DNA from: DATMYQ01 sp035560935
GTDB taxonomy: Bacteria; Bacillota; Negativicutes; Sporomusales; Sporomusaceae
Length of the DNA stretch: 26,170 nt
NCBI GenBank assembly: GCA_035560935.1
Contig: DATMYQ010000009.1
Location: 1 to 26,170 of the forward strand
Reading direction: 5' to 3'
Positions 16,562 to 25,010 of this stretch are shown here, piece after piece. Every line of letters begins with the position of its first letter. Position 1 is the stretch's first letter. The notes under the pieces were generated by a model. The model worked only from the letters and a program-made list of their open reading frames with translations, ran no database searches and was not told the origin of the DNA. Position numbers and translations under genes: made by a program.

Positions 16562-17839
16562 CTACCGAATCACCGCCTCCTGCTGCGCAACCTCCTTCCG
16601 TGGCATAGTGGCGAATACTAGTGCAATGATTCCGACAACACAAATCGCGACATTCAGATAAAAGGCCAACTGGTAGCTCTTAAACGCGTCGAATATTTTT
16701 CCGCCGACAATCCCGGCCGGCGAACAAACGATCGCGGAAATTAGCAACAGCGTGCCGTTAATTTTGGGAAAGGACGCGGCTCCCCAGTAATTGCCCACCA
16801 TAGTGTTCAGGCAGACAAAGGTCCAGCCAAAACCGGCTCCGTACAGGATGGCGGCGGCAAAAGCAACCATCAGGCTATCGGAGGTGACACTGACCGCCAA
16901 CACGGATCCGACAAAGTAACAGCAAATACCCATCATGAAAACGAAGCGGGCCGGTATTTTATCGATCAAGGTCCCGCCAATCAAGCGGCCAAAAATCCCA
17001 CCCATCGTGAATAGCCCCATCGCCATCGCCGCGTCGGCCGGAGAAATTCCCATTCCCCGCAAATGCAAAATCCAATGGGCGGTAAAGAAAAAGAACGGAT
17101 ACTGGCAGGCAAAGGAAGCGACGGCGACAAGCCAGAAAGCCGGTGTCCGATAAGCTTCCGACGGCGTCCAGGTGTGTTTGGTGGCCAGAGGATTGGCTAT
17201 TGCCGAACCATCGTTCGTCTCTTCCACGCCGTCCGGAACCTGTCCCAAATCTTCCGGCCGCTCCTTCACAAAGAGGAACGCGATCAGCGCCGCGGCGATC
17301 ACGATGCCGGCGACGACGAGCCACGCTTGACGCCAGTTACCGCCATTTAAGGTCAGCAGCTGGTTCATCAACGGCGCGCCGATAAATCCGGCAAAACCAG
17401 AGGCGGTTAGTGTCAACGCCATGGCCCGGCCCCGATACTTCTTAAACCAGCGGGTGACCGCGGTGGATAACGGAACTATGGTGCTGCAGCCAATGCCACC
17501 GCCAACGATTACACCAAAACCCACCAAATAATGCCAAGGTTGCGAAGCCACAAAGGCCATCCACAGCGTACCGATCAACAGCAACCCGCCGCCGATGCCA
17601 AAGGTGGCCCGCACGCCCCATTTCATAATCGCCATCGCAACCATTACCGACGGAACGCCGACGAAAAAGTTCAGCAGTGTAAAGCCCATGCCAAAAGTAC
17701 TGCGATCCATCGCAATCTCTTTCATCATGTATGTATTGATCACCACGCCACCATACAACGGGAAACCCATATTCAACAAATACAGGAACCACAACGCGCC
17801 CACCATTTTCCAGCCATAGAAGCTTCGTTCATTTCCCAT
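16562..17839 (-). CDS. MFS transporter, oxalate/formate antiporter-like
   Basis: A 425-aa, 12-segment major facilitator with the central cytoplasmic loop at about residues 205-240. Features seen: FYGWKMVGALWFLYLLNMG at the N-terminus, the AVTRWFKKYRGRAMALTLTASGFAG block after segment 4, and GRLIGGTLIDKIPARF after segment 8, as in monocarboxylate/OFA-type carriers. It probably moves an organic acid across the inner membrane. ATG 17839 has AAGGAG 9 nt upstream; an in-frame ATG at 17857, with AAAGGA 7 nt upstream, is an alternative. It lies between the flavoenzyme and porin genes in one likely operon, so the natural guess is uptake of the aromatic or unsaturated acid handled by the island. Confidence 0.88.
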   Translation of the reverse strand: MGNERSFYGWKMVGALWFLYLLNMGFPLYGGVVINTYMMKEIAMDRSTFGMGFTLLNFFVGVPSVMVAMAIMKWGVRATFGIGGGLLLIGTLWMAFVASQPWHYLVGFGVIVGGGIGCSTIVPLSTAVTRWFKKYRGRAMALTLTASGFAGFIGAPLMNQLLTLNGGNWRQAWLVVAGIVIAAALIAFLFVKERPEDLGQVPDGVEETNDGSAIANPLATKHTWTPSEAYRTPAFWLVAVASFACQYPFFFFTAHWILHLRGMGISPADAAMAMGLFTMGGIFGRLIGGTLIDKIPARFVFMMGICCYFVGSVLAVSVTSDSLMVAFAAAILYGAGFGWTFVCLNTMVGNYWGAASFPKINGTLLLISAIVCSPAGIVGGKIFDAFKSYQLAFYLNVAICVVGIIALVFATMPRKEVAQQEAVIR

Positions 17840-17901
17840 TCCTGCACGCTCCTTCATGTTTCATTCCTTTAGGGTGCGAAACCACTCCGCCCCCTCCTCT
17901 A

Positions 17902-19851
17902 CTAAAGATCCTTCGCGGCATGATACCCTTGGTAGATTGCCGTCGTGATCGTCGCGGGCCGCACACAGTCACCGATCTGGAGCACATAGGGGGCACAGTC
18001 CAACAAATCTTCCACTATGGCCCGCTTGGCTTGCTGCCCGAGAGCGCAGATCACGGTAACTCCGGGCACCATGTGCTTCATCCCGTTTCCATCAACGCAG
18101 ACGACGCCATTTTCCTTCACCGCCAATCCGGTATAGCCGGTGTGAACATGGATATTATTCGCTGCAATTTCCGCTAACAGGATAGGCCGGTGTCGGATAT
18201 TAGCATCCACCGCTAATTCCGCTCGCAGCTCAATCAAATGAACTTCTTTGCCGTCCCGGGCCAACTGAATCGCCACTTCACAGCCAGCCTGACCACCGCC
18301 GAACACCACTACCTGATCACCGATCCGGTCTTTTTCCAGATAATAGTCATTAACAACCACTACGTTATCACCCGTTAGACCCGGTATTGCGGGCACGATC
18401 GGTTCCGATCCGACGGCAACGATTAACACATCCACATTTTCTTTCTCCACATTCTTTTTGGTCGCCGCTGTATTTAGGCGAACTTCCACACCAGCCGCTC
18501 TGACCAGCTTCTCCAACGTTACACCCAGCTCATACATCTCCAGTTTGAACGGGATTGCCCTCTCACCTTTTAATATCCCGCCCAATTGATCGGATTCCTC
18601 GCAAAGAATGACTTGATGGCCCCGTTTCGCAGCCGTCAGCGCGGCTTCCAGGCCGGCGGGGCCGCCACCGGCCACCAACACCTTGCGGGGCTTGACAGCG
18701 GGCACAACTTCCGTTCCGTCCAGTTCACGACCGATTAACGGGTTCACGGCGCAGCGCCGGGTGGATGTTACCGCCCGCTCCGCCATACAGGTGAAGCACC
18801 GCAGACATTTGACAATCTCACCGTCACGGTTCATTACAACCTTTTTCGGCAGTTCATGATCCGCCAAGAGCGCGCGAGCCATCTCGACAACATCGGCTTT
18901 TCCCGAAGCAATAATCTCTTCCATCTGGGCCGGATCATTCAACCCTCCGACCGTCGCCACCGGAACCCGCACGTGTTTCTTTATTTCAGCGGCCAGATAT
19001 ACGTTGCAACCATGGGAAACAAACATTGACGGATGGGTTATGCTAAAACCCCGTTGATAGGTTCCCGCCGACACATGAAGCAAATCGATATGGGGCTCTA
19101 ACAGCTTGGCGATTTCGATTCCTTCCGCGAGATCATAGCCGCCTTCAAACAACTCAGAGCCACTCATGCGAAACTCAATAGGAAAGCCGGGCCCGACCGC
19201 TTGCCGGATGCTGACCAGAACCTGCTGGGCAAAGCGGCTTCTATTTTCCCTACTGCCGCCGTACCGATCGGTCCGGCGATTGAAGTAGGGAGACAAGAAC
19301 TGATTAATCAACCAGCCATGACCACCATGAACCATCACCATCTCGAAGCCGGCTCTTTTGGCTAAGCCGGCGCACTGACCGTAGGCGGCAACAATTTCGT
19401 CAATCAGTTTTTCTGTCAGCTCCCGTATTTCCCGACCATCGTCACGCACCCCCGCGCTTGGTCCCCACTGGGCCAGACCACTTTTTTTGTCTTTGTCCGT
19501 CAAGTACGTACCCGCATACTGGCCGGAATGGGACAGTTCGACACTGGCGATCGCGCCGTGGCGCCGGATCGCATCCGCCGTGTAAGTAAAGCTGGAAAGG
19601 GAGCCGACCGTCTGCAGATCGAGATGATACATATGGGAGCCTTCCGTCGCCGGATGCACGACGCACTCGCTGACGGTGACTGCAGCAGCCCCTCCTTTGG
19701 CCCGAAGTTCATAAAAGGCGGTTGACGCCCGCCCAATCGTGCAGTCGGCGGTAATATCCGTCCCCCCCATTGGCGCGGAAAACATTCGGTTGCGAAAATG
19801 AACGCTGCCAATTTTTATTGGCTTGCAAAGATTGGGATAGTTCCGTTGCAT
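17902..19851 (-). CDS. FMN/FAD/4Fe-4S oxidoreductase of the 2-enoate / 2,4-dienoyl-CoA reductase type
   Basis: A 649-aa, three-cofactor enzyme. An Old Yellow Enzyme-type FMN barrel spans about 1-345 (VHGGHGWLINQFLSPYFNRRTD). A cysteine cluster for 4Fe-4S follows (CLRCFTC, then a Cys before AVNP). A Rossmann FAD/NAD(P) region forms the rest (VLVAGGGPAGLEAA near 394 and VVVFGGGQAGCEVA). Size and order match 2-enoate reductase, 2,4-dienoyl-CoA reductase and BaiCD/BaiH, which reduce activated C=C bonds with NAD(P)H. GGGGTGA lies 4 nt before ATG 19851. In a demethylation island a cinnamate-like side chain is an attractive substrate, but this is inference; trimethylamine-dehydrogenase-like roles cannot be excluded. 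Confidence 0.88.
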   Translation of the reverse strand: MQRNYPNLCKPIKIGSVHFRNRMFSAPMGGTDITADCTIGRASTAFYELRAKGGAAAVTVSECVVHPATEGSHMYHLDLQTVGSLSSFTYTADAIRRHGAIASVELSHSGQYAGTYLTDKDKKSGLAQWGPSAGVRDDGREIRELTEKLIDEIVAAYGQCAGLAKRAGFEMVMVHGGHGWLINQFLSPYFNRRTDRYGGSRENRSRFAQQVLVSIRQAVGPGFPIEFRMSGSELFEGGYDLAEGIEIAKLLEPHIDLLHVSAGTYQRGFSITHPSMFVSHGCNVYLAAEIKKHVRVPVATVGGLNDPAQMEEIIASGKADVVEMARALLADHELPKKVVMNRDGEIVKCLRCFTCMAERAVTSTRRCAVNPLIGRELDGTEVVPAVKPRKVLVAGGGPAGLEAALTAAKRGHQVILCEESDQLGGILKGERAIPFKLEMYELGVTLEKLVRAAGVEVRLNTAATKKNVEKENVDVLIVAVGSEPIVPAIPGLTGDNVVVVNDYYLEKDRIGDQVVVFGGGQAGCEVAIQLARDGKEVHLIELRAELAVDANIRHRPILLAEIAANNIHVHTGYTGLAVKENGVVCVDGNGMKHMVPGVTVICALGQQAKRAIVEDLLDCAPYVLQIGDCVRPATITTAIYQGYHAAKDL

Positions 19852-19930
19852 CTGCTCACCCCGTTATTTTCATAATATTCTGTCTTTTTCCTTTGTTTCT
19901 CTGCCCCATTTCCGGCACAGGAAAGTACGC

Positions 19931-20329
19931 TTAGCCGTTAACCGGCGCCGCCCCCTCCTTTTGCAATACGTCCTGCCGTATTCCCATGGACACCCTTTCG
20001 GTAACGAAGCTTTTTTCATGACCGAACACCAGCACATTGATATCCAGCCTCACTGAAGCCAGCGCGGACGCCGACTCTGCGGACCAGGCCGCCGAAGGTT
20101 TTCGGTCCACCCGATCGATTGTCGTCATCGACAGAAAGAGAAAGCGTTCCGGGTCACCGTCGCAAGCCGCCACCATTTTGATGTGGCCGGGAATGATTCC
20201 TTTATATTGCAATGTGCCTCCCAAGCGGTCCAAAAAGCGGGTCAGCCGTTGCTCCAGCTGTTGGGGCGCCAATGGCTGCTGCCAGCCGACAATCTCGCTC
20301 AGGCTGACTACCGTGGCATCAGCTCCCAT
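19931..20329 (-). CDS. CobW C-terminal-domain-like protein, separate subunit (132 aa)
   Basis: No firm family name from sequence alone. The pattern PLAPQQLEQRLTRFLDRL, then GGTLQYKGIIPG, a strand-rich middle and LDINVLVFGHE resembles the C-terminal domain of CobW/COG0523 GTPases. The gene directly upstream encodes only the GTPase half. The start at ATG 20329 overlaps the end of that gene by 11 nt and has GGAGG 9 nt upstream, so it seems to be made as a separate chain by translational coupling. The in-frame extension to 20404 lies fully within the GTPase gene and is Arg-rich, so it is not used. Likely partner: the GTPase at 20319-20912. Confidence 0.7.
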   Translation of the reverse strand: MGADATVVSLSEIVGWQQPLAPQQLEQRLTRFLDRLGGTLQYKGIIPGHIKMVAACDGDPERFLFLSMTTIDRVDRKPSAAWSAESASALASVRLDINVLVFGHEKSFVTERVSMGIRQDVLQKEGAAPVNG

Positions 20330-20912
20330 CAAACACCGCCTCCATCTCTGCCGGTGAAAAGCAGGCCGTCGCCTGAATGGTGATAATAGGCGCTTCACCA
20401 GCAATGTTCGCCAACTCGCCGCGTATCCGATCGACAGCGGCTCCCGCCAAATCTGCTTTATTTAACAGAATCAGCTGACTGCCGCTGACCTGTGACGTAA
20501 TGAGGGGCTCCAAGATTTCGATCAATTCTCGCCAGCGGCTGCCATCTACCAAGATCACCGTTTTAATCCCTTGATGAAATCGGCAGTATTGTTCAATCGT
20601 CTTGACAATATTCCCAGGAATGGCCAGCCCCGTTACCTCAATCATCAACAAATCTGGCTGCACTTCTTGATGAATGTCGTGAATCGCGGTGACCAGATCA
20701 CTGGTAATTTGGCAGCAGACGCAACCGCCGAACAACGGACGCACCTGCAATCCGCCCGCCGTTAGCAGTTTATCGTCGAGACCGACTTCGCCGATTTCAT
20801 TTTCAATAACCGCCACTTTCCATTTTTTCTGTTCCACCGCGTACCGGGCCACTTGCAGCAGTGTCGTGGTTTTTCCCGAACCCAAAAACCCACCGAAAAG
20901 CATAATTTTCAT
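20319..20912 (-). CDS. CobW/HypB/UreG-type G3E GTPase, GTPase domain only
   Basis: A 197-aa P-loop GTPase. Walker A GGFLGSGKTT (7-16), the metal-binding CxCC motif in GGCVCCQ, a switch region with MIEVTGLA and the guanine motif NKAD are all seen. G3E GTPases deliver metal or cofactors to target enzymes, and CobW relatives are linked to zinc and cobalt. Typical COG0523 proteins exceed 300 aa; here the C-terminal domain is missing and seems to be supplied by the overlapping gene at 19931-20329. AAGGGGTG lies 5 nt before the ATG. Position between a DUF1638 gene and the C-terminal half, downstream of a corrinoid protein, suggests a role in maturing or loading the methyl-transfer system. Confidence 0.88.
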   Translation of the reverse strand: MKIMLFGGFLGSGKTTTLLQVARYAVEQKKWKVAVIENEIGEVGLDDKLLTAGGLQVRPLFGGCVCCQITSDLVTAIHDIHQEVQPDLLMIEVTGLAIPGNIVKTIEQYCRFHQGIKTVILVDGSRWRELIEILEPLITSQVSGSQLILLNKADLAGAAVDRIRGELANIAGEAPIITIQATACFSPAEMEAVFDGS

Positions 20913-20927
20913 TTACGCACCCCTTAT

Positions 20928-21635
20928 TTAGCGAAAAGACGATGCCAGCAATTGGCTAACCCCGGTCACGCCTTCACCGCTGGCGCAGATATCCTGCATC
21001 GCCAATTCCTCGCCCGGCTCCAAGACAATAAACTCATCATCCCATGGTCCGATCAACAGCTTTTCCAGCAGGCGCGTCGACCCGTTATAGATCTCATGGC
21101 TCATCCCCATTTTTTCCGCAAAGTCCTTTACCTGCTCTGCAATCGTTTCCACCGGATACGCCCCGGTATCGATCAGCAAAAACCGCTGGTAATGCCCCAG
21201 CATAATTTTCATCACACGGGCGGCTCGCCCTTCGCCATAACGCTCAACACACCGGCGATACTCGCGGATAATATTATTCTCATAATCGAGCCAGCCTTTG
21301 GTAATGAAGTAGGTGCCCATTTCCTTGGAAATTTGCCGCCGCTCTTCCGCCGATCCCAAAAGCAACGGGATGCAGTCATCAACTCGGGCAATGACCATTT
21401 TCGCCTGTTGCGACCGAATCCCCAACAAACTGTTGCCACAGTAGCCAAAAACGAGCAGAATCAAATCTACATTATCCAACCGGTCCACTTCTTCCTGAAT
21501 CCGCTTATGCAGCAATTCCGGCGTGTTATGAAGTCCGGATTCCACGTACAGTACCGGGTACTCACACCCGGTCCGCTGTATCGCCAGTTTCAACTCATCC
21601 TGCAATGTCTGGCAGGCTAAAATAACCGTCCGCAT
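20928..21635 (-). CDS. DUF1638 domain protein
   Basis: A 235-aa soluble protein of the DUF1638 family: the ILACQTLQDEL start, LLVFGYCGNSLLGI with its conserved Cys, DDCIPLLLGS, and YFITKGWLDYE are characteristic. The family's biochemical role is not known to me. It is commonly seen near corrinoid methyltransferase genes. AGGGGGT lies 6 nt before ATG 21635. It begins 11 nt after the second corrinoid protein and ends 15 nt before the CobW-type GTPase, so the three are probably cotranslated. Conserved Cys residues (for example C71 in FGYCG and C87 in DDCIP) could bind a metal or corrinoid; this is speculation. Confidence 0.88.
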   Translation of the reverse strand: MRTVILACQTLQDELKLAIQRTGCEYPVLYVESGLHNTPELLHKRIQEEVDRLDNVDLILLVFGYCGNSLLGIRSQQAKMVIARVDDCIPLLLGSAEERRQISKEMGTYFITKGWLDYENNIIREYRRCVERYGEGRAARVMKIMLGHYQRFLLIDTGAYPVETIAEQVKDFAEKMGMSHEIYNGSTRLLEKLLIGPWDDEFIVLEPGEELAMQDICASGEGVTGVSQLLASSFR

Positions 21636-21646
21636 TTCCTAACCCC

Positions 21647-22309
21647 CTATGACGTCAGCACCTGCCGCTCCAAATACCGCATACGAAAGATCTCGCGGCA
21701 CAGCTCCGACACCTTTCCACAATCCGTTGACCAGTAATCGGCACCGGTAAACTTGCGTACCTTTTCATTGACTAGGCCGCCGATGATGATCGTTGTCGCC
21801 GGCCGCAATCCGGCCTCATCCAATAATTCCACCGTACGCTTCATCGAATCGTAAGCATTCGTAATCAGGCCTGTCAAACAGACCACCGGGCTGCCGTTGC
21901 TTTTGACAGCGTTGACAAACACATTGGCCGGTACGTTGACGCCCAGATCCAGGACGGCAAAGCCATTATAGTTTAGTATGCCCATCGTGATGTTTTTGCC
22001 GATATCATGAATGTCATTTTCCACCGTACCAAATATAATCGGTGGAAATGGATTCAGCGGCTCCACACCTTCACCATGATCGACGGCGAGCAGCACTTCT
22101 CTGAAAATCTCGGCCGCCATGATAAAATCCGCCAAAAAATAGGCTCCTTGCGCATACATCTCACCAACCCGTACCAGCCCGCTCCGTACCTCTTCCAACA
22201 GTACCGCGGGCGGAACCCCCATTTTCAAACCCTGTTCCACCATCGAAAGCACCAGTTCTTCATCCAGTTTTGCCATCGCGCCCACCAGAATCTTCTGGAT
22301 TTTCAGCAT
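21647..22309 (-). CDS. Corrinoid (B12-binding) protein 2
   Basis: A 220-aa methyl-carrier protein. A helical cap domain (about 1-88) precedes a cobalamin-binding Rossmann domain with D99-x-H101-x-x-G104 (NDIHDIGKN), where H101 would ligate cobalt. The usual SxL motif is TGL here, after the standard 41-residue spacing, and a GG pair follows 28 residues later. It would accept a methyl group on Co(I). It has no methyltransferase gene beside it and instead leads DUF1638 and the split CobW protein, so its partner may be the UroD-type enzyme at 23168-24307 or one elsewhere. The ribosome site is weak (GGTGG, 6 nt) and the gene starts 15 nt after the GntR stop, so translational coupling is likely. 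Confidence 0.92.
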   Translation of the reverse strand: MLKIQKILVGAMAKLDEELVLSMVEQGLKMGVPPAVLLEEVRSGLVRVGEMYAQGAYFLADFIMAAEIFREVLLAVDHGEGVEPLNPFPPIIFGTVENDIHDIGKNITMGILNYNGFAVLDLGVNVPANVFVNAVKSNGSPVVCLTGLITNAYDSMKRTVELLDEAGLRPATTIIIGGLVNEKVRKFTGADYWSTDCGKVSELCREIFRMRYLERQVLTS

Positions 22310-22324
22310 ACGCAGCCACCGCCT

Positions 22325-23053
22325 TTATCTATATGGATATGACGTCGCTCGAAGATGTAAATGGTTTTGGTGACCAACTAAGCGGGAAACTCCCAAAGCC
22401 TTGCCTGTTGACGAATAAATAATGCTGCGCACCAGCATCGCTGGCGACTGCGGCAGTTCACCTAATTGTTGTGCCTGCTCCGCTGTAAGCAATGCAACGG
22501 AAATATCCATATCGTTTCTAACCGGCAGGCACTCCTGATGCTTGGCGATCATTTCGGGAAAATCGGCGTACTCCAGATGATTTTCCAACAACGGTTTTCC
22601 TTTGATGTAGGGCAGATACCGCTCCTCTATCGCTACCGGTTGATCCTGTTGCAGCAGTACCCTTTTTATCTGAATGATTTTCTGTTCCGGCGCCGGGCCC
22701 AAGATCTGGCCTATTTCGCCCTCCGACCGGACAACTTTGACTTCCAGCAGCCGGTATTGATATTCTTGGCCGTTTAGCTGGACGCCGATTTCCCAGTCAA
22801 TCACCAGCCGATTCAGGCAGGGACGGCTGACAAAGCTTCCTTTTCCCTTGATAGTTTCTATCAAGCCCGCCTCCAGCAAAAGCGACAATCCCTGCCGAAC
22901 CGTCATCCGGCTAATCCCCCGGGCCTCACCAAGGCTTTCTTCTGTGGGTAGCCCGTCACCGGGCTTTAGTTCGCCCGATTCGATTTTTTGCTTAATGTCA
23001 TCGGCCAGACGATAGTAGGCCGGGATCACCTGTTCTCGCGCCCGCATCGGCAT
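22325..23053 (-). CDS. GntR-family regulator with UTRA domain (HutC type)
   Basis: A 242-aa transcription factor. Winged helix at about 8-72 (YYRLADDIKQKIESGELKPG, then the recognition part SRMTVRQGLSLLLEAGLIE), followed by a UTRA ligand-binding domain at about 90-235. Such regulators usually repress nearby genes until a small ligand binds. It lies in the middle of the methyl-transfer island, directly upstream of the second corrinoid protein, and downstream of the methyltransferase operon that it may control through the palindrome at 25825-25834. ATG 23053 is chosen, with AAGGG 6 nt upstream; an ATG at 23047 with AAGGGG 6 nt upstream is equally possible. Confidence 0.9.
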   Translation of the reverse strand: MPMRAREQVIPAYYRLADDIKQKIESGELKPGDGLPTEESLGEARGISRMTVRQGLSLLLEAGLIETIKGKGSFVSRPCLNRLVIDWEIGVQLNGQEYQYRLLEVKVVRSEGEIGQILGPAPEQKIIQIKRVLLQQDQPVAIEERYLPYIKGKPLLENHLEYADFPEMIAKHQECLPVRNDMDISVALLTAEQAQQLGELPQSPAMLVRSIIYSSTGKALGVSRLVGHQNHLHLRATSYPYR

Positions 23054-23100
23054 CCCCTTCCCTTTCTGCACTTTTCCCGCTCTCCGGAAAAGATACATTC

Positions 23101-23130
23101 AGTATAACTGCGTTTTCCAGCGAAAGGCAA
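23101..23130 (-). promoter_or_regulatory. Probable promoter of the GntR-led operon
   Basis: Minus strand TTGCCT (23130-23125), 18-nt spacer, TATACT (23106-23101). It lies 48 nt before the GntR start and after the stop of the UroD-family gene, so the GntR, corrinoid 2, DUF1638 and CobW genes can be expressed apart from the methyltransferase operon. ATAC-TGAAT-GTAT overlaps the -10 box and might be a self-repression site; this is weak. Confidence 0.55.
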
Positions 23131-23167
23131 GCCCCTCTTCCCGGGCACACCGTCAGACCGCAACCCG

Positions 23168-24307
23168 TTAATTGTATTTCCCGTATTTCTCCACCGCGTC
23201 AAAGAACGCTTTTACATTTTCATGGCGGGCGTTCATCGGCATGCTACAGCCGCAGGAATATAGCAATCCTCCGTCTTTGCCCACTTCTGTAATCAGTTTT
23301 TTACAATACTCGTCAATTTCTGCTACGGAAGCGACGGTAAACAGCGAAGGGGACACATCTCCTTTGATCGCACAATGTCCGGTCAGAATTTCCTTTGCCT
23401 TAAAAATATCCGTCGCGCTGTCCAATTCCAACACAAATTTTTTCTTGGGCAAGTCGAGGAAATATTCCAGATTCTTTGTCCAGTCCGCGTCAAAGTGCAG
23501 GATAGGGACAATATTCTTGGCTACCATTTTTTCCACCATGACTTTTAGATATGGCCAGACAAACCGTTCGAAGTGTTTTTTGGAAATAAACTGTCCGGCG
23601 CCACGAACCCCGCCGACAAATACGCGATTGACACCCGTGGCCTCAACCACCTTCTCCGAACCGGCGATCACTGCGTCGTTGATGATCCACAGCAGTTCCT
23701 CCAGTTGATCACCAATCTGGAACATATCCTTGTAAAATTTATCCATCGAGCGGGTCATCGACAAAAAGTCAAAGGGAATCACACCCATAATCGCTGCCCA
23801 GGTTGCACTCTGACCACGTTTCAACGTGGCGGCCAGTTCTTCATCCCGCAACTTCGCAATATCCTGCATCCCGGCAATAACCGTTTCCCGGTTTACGCCG
23901 TGGGCCCGTTCGAGAAACGTCATCCGGAATTCCATAAAGCCCTTTTCTTTCAAAATGGCGTAGTCCTCCCGGGTCATCGCCTCATACTCATGGATCTGGT
24001 ATTGGGCGTTGTCATCTTCCAGCTCTTTGCCGGGCAGTTTGATTCGGGCAACGCCGGCTCGCTGGACAACCGAGGCGGTGCGGCTATATTGCATGTAGGC
24101 GTTGCTGTCCCATACCGGATAGGTTTTCGCCAGCTTTTCAATCGCCTGCATCGATTTTTCCCAACTCCACATAAATTCTTTGTTTGTCATTCCGGCGAAT
24201 TGGCCTGCGTACTGATCAATCAGCGGCGCGCACACCACCCTGTCGACCGGCTCCAGATTAATGGTCGCAACAATCCGTTCTTCCGCCGTCATCTTATTCA
24301 CGCTCAT
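23168..24307 (-). CDS. UroD-family corrinoid-dependent methyltransferase (substrate demethylase)
   Basis: A 379-aa TIM-barrel protein of the uroporphyrinogen-decarboxylase-like methyltransferase group (the MtvB/MtaA/MtbA type), not a haem enzyme. Candidate zinc ligands are H271 in ILHFDADW and C352/C354 in SCGCSMP. The H-x-C of MtaA/MtbA is H-x-D here (D273). It would remove a methyl group from the growth substrate and pass it to the Co(I) corrinoid of the adjacent protein. Its ATG directly follows the stop of corrinoid protein 1 with no gap, which marks that protein as its partner. GGGGGT lies 7 nt upstream. A methoxylated aromatic substrate, as for vanillate O-demethylases, is the best guess from the family; methylthiols or others are possible. 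Confidence 0.88.
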   Translation of the reverse strand: MSVNKMTAEERIVATINLEPVDRVVCAPLIDQYAGQFAGMTNKEFMWSWEKSMQAIEKLAKTYPVWDSNAYMQYSRTASVVQRAGVARIKLPGKELEDDNAQYQIHEYEAMTREDYAILKEKGFMEFRMTFLERAHGVNRETVIAGMQDIAKLRDEELAATLKRGQSATWAAIMGVIPFDFLSMTRSMDKFYKDMFQIGDQLEELLWIINDAVIAGSEKVVEATGVNRVFVGGVRGAGQFISKKHFERFVWPYLKVMVEKMVAKNIVPILHFDADWTKNLEYFLDLPKKKFVLELDSATDIFKAKEILTGHCAIKGDVSPSLFTVASVAEIDEYCKKLITEVGKDGGLLYSCGCSMPMNARHENVKAFFDAVEKYGKYN

Positions 24308-24937
24308 CTAATTTACCCCCACTATTTTCCGCGCCGTTTCTACCGCTTCGTAGGCGCTCTTGCAGCAGCCGTCGGCGCCGACATATTTCGCAACGTTGTC
24401 ATCAACCGGGCCGCCGCCCACCAGAATTTTCGCAGTACCGCCGGCTGCTCTGACGGCAGCTACTGTCTCTTTCATAATTTCGAAAGCAGTAGTCAGCAGG
24501 CAGCACATCCCGACGATTTGCGGTTTATTCACTTTGACCGCTTCCACAAAGGTCGCAATCGGCACATCCACTCCCAAATCAATGACTTTAAAGCCATTGC
24601 AGCTCATAATCGTCGACACGATATTTTTGCCAATGTCATGAATGTCGTCTTTCACCGTCCCCAACACCATCGTCCCGACTGGTTCGCTGCCGCCGCCGGC
24701 CGACAATTCTTCGCCCAATAAATTGGCCGCGTTGGTGAATACTTCCGCCGACATAATCAGTTCCGACAAAAAGTACTCTCCTGACTCGTACAACTTTCCG
24801 ACTTGTTCCATACCCTGCTGCAACTGGGACAAAATATCCAAAGCGGTAATACCTTCTGCCATTTGCTCTTTTACGCCGGTCGTGACCAGATCTTCTTCAA
24901 GCTCCGTCACCGCTTTCACCAAATCCACTTTCGCCAT
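24308..24937 (-). CDS. Corrinoid (B12-binding) methyl-carrier protein 1
   Basis: A 209-aa carrier with a helical cap (about 1-88) and cobalamin-binding domain. D98-x-H100-x-x-G103 (DDIHDIGKN) provides the cobalt ligand. SxL is replaced by CCL after 41 residues, and GG follows 26 residues later (ILVGGGP). It shuttles the methyl group between the UroD-family enzyme, whose gene abuts it, and the pterin-dependent methyltransferase encoded 73 nt upstream. AAGGAGG lies 9 nt before ATG, a very strong ribosome site, in keeping with an abundant carrier. Closely similar in layout to MtvC-type proteins. Confidence 0.94.
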   Translation of the reverse strand: MAKVDLVKAVTELEEDLVTTGVKEQMAEGITALDILSQLQQGMEQVGKLYESGEYFLSELIMSAEVFTNAANLLGEELSAGGGSEPVGTMVLGTVKDDIHDIGKNIVSTIMSCNGFKVIDLGVDVPIATFVEAVKVNKPQIVGMCCLLTTAFEIMKETVAAVRAAGGTAKILVGGGPVDDNVAKYVGADGCCKSAYEAVETARKIVGVN

Positions 24938-25010
24938 TGTTATAATCCTCCTTGTAATATCTACTTATTATCCATTTATTATCCATTCTGAAACCCGCCT
25001 CAAGACGTCC

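Noticed and set aside
23573..24721. 382-aa open frame on the plus strand
   Set aside because: Antisense to the UroD-type and corrinoid genes; His/Arg/Phe-rich composition typical of a shadow frame.
24965..24986. Tandem TTATTATCCAT repeat between the methyltransferase and corrinoid genes
   Set aside because: Two A/T-rich units only; no sign of function and likely chance.
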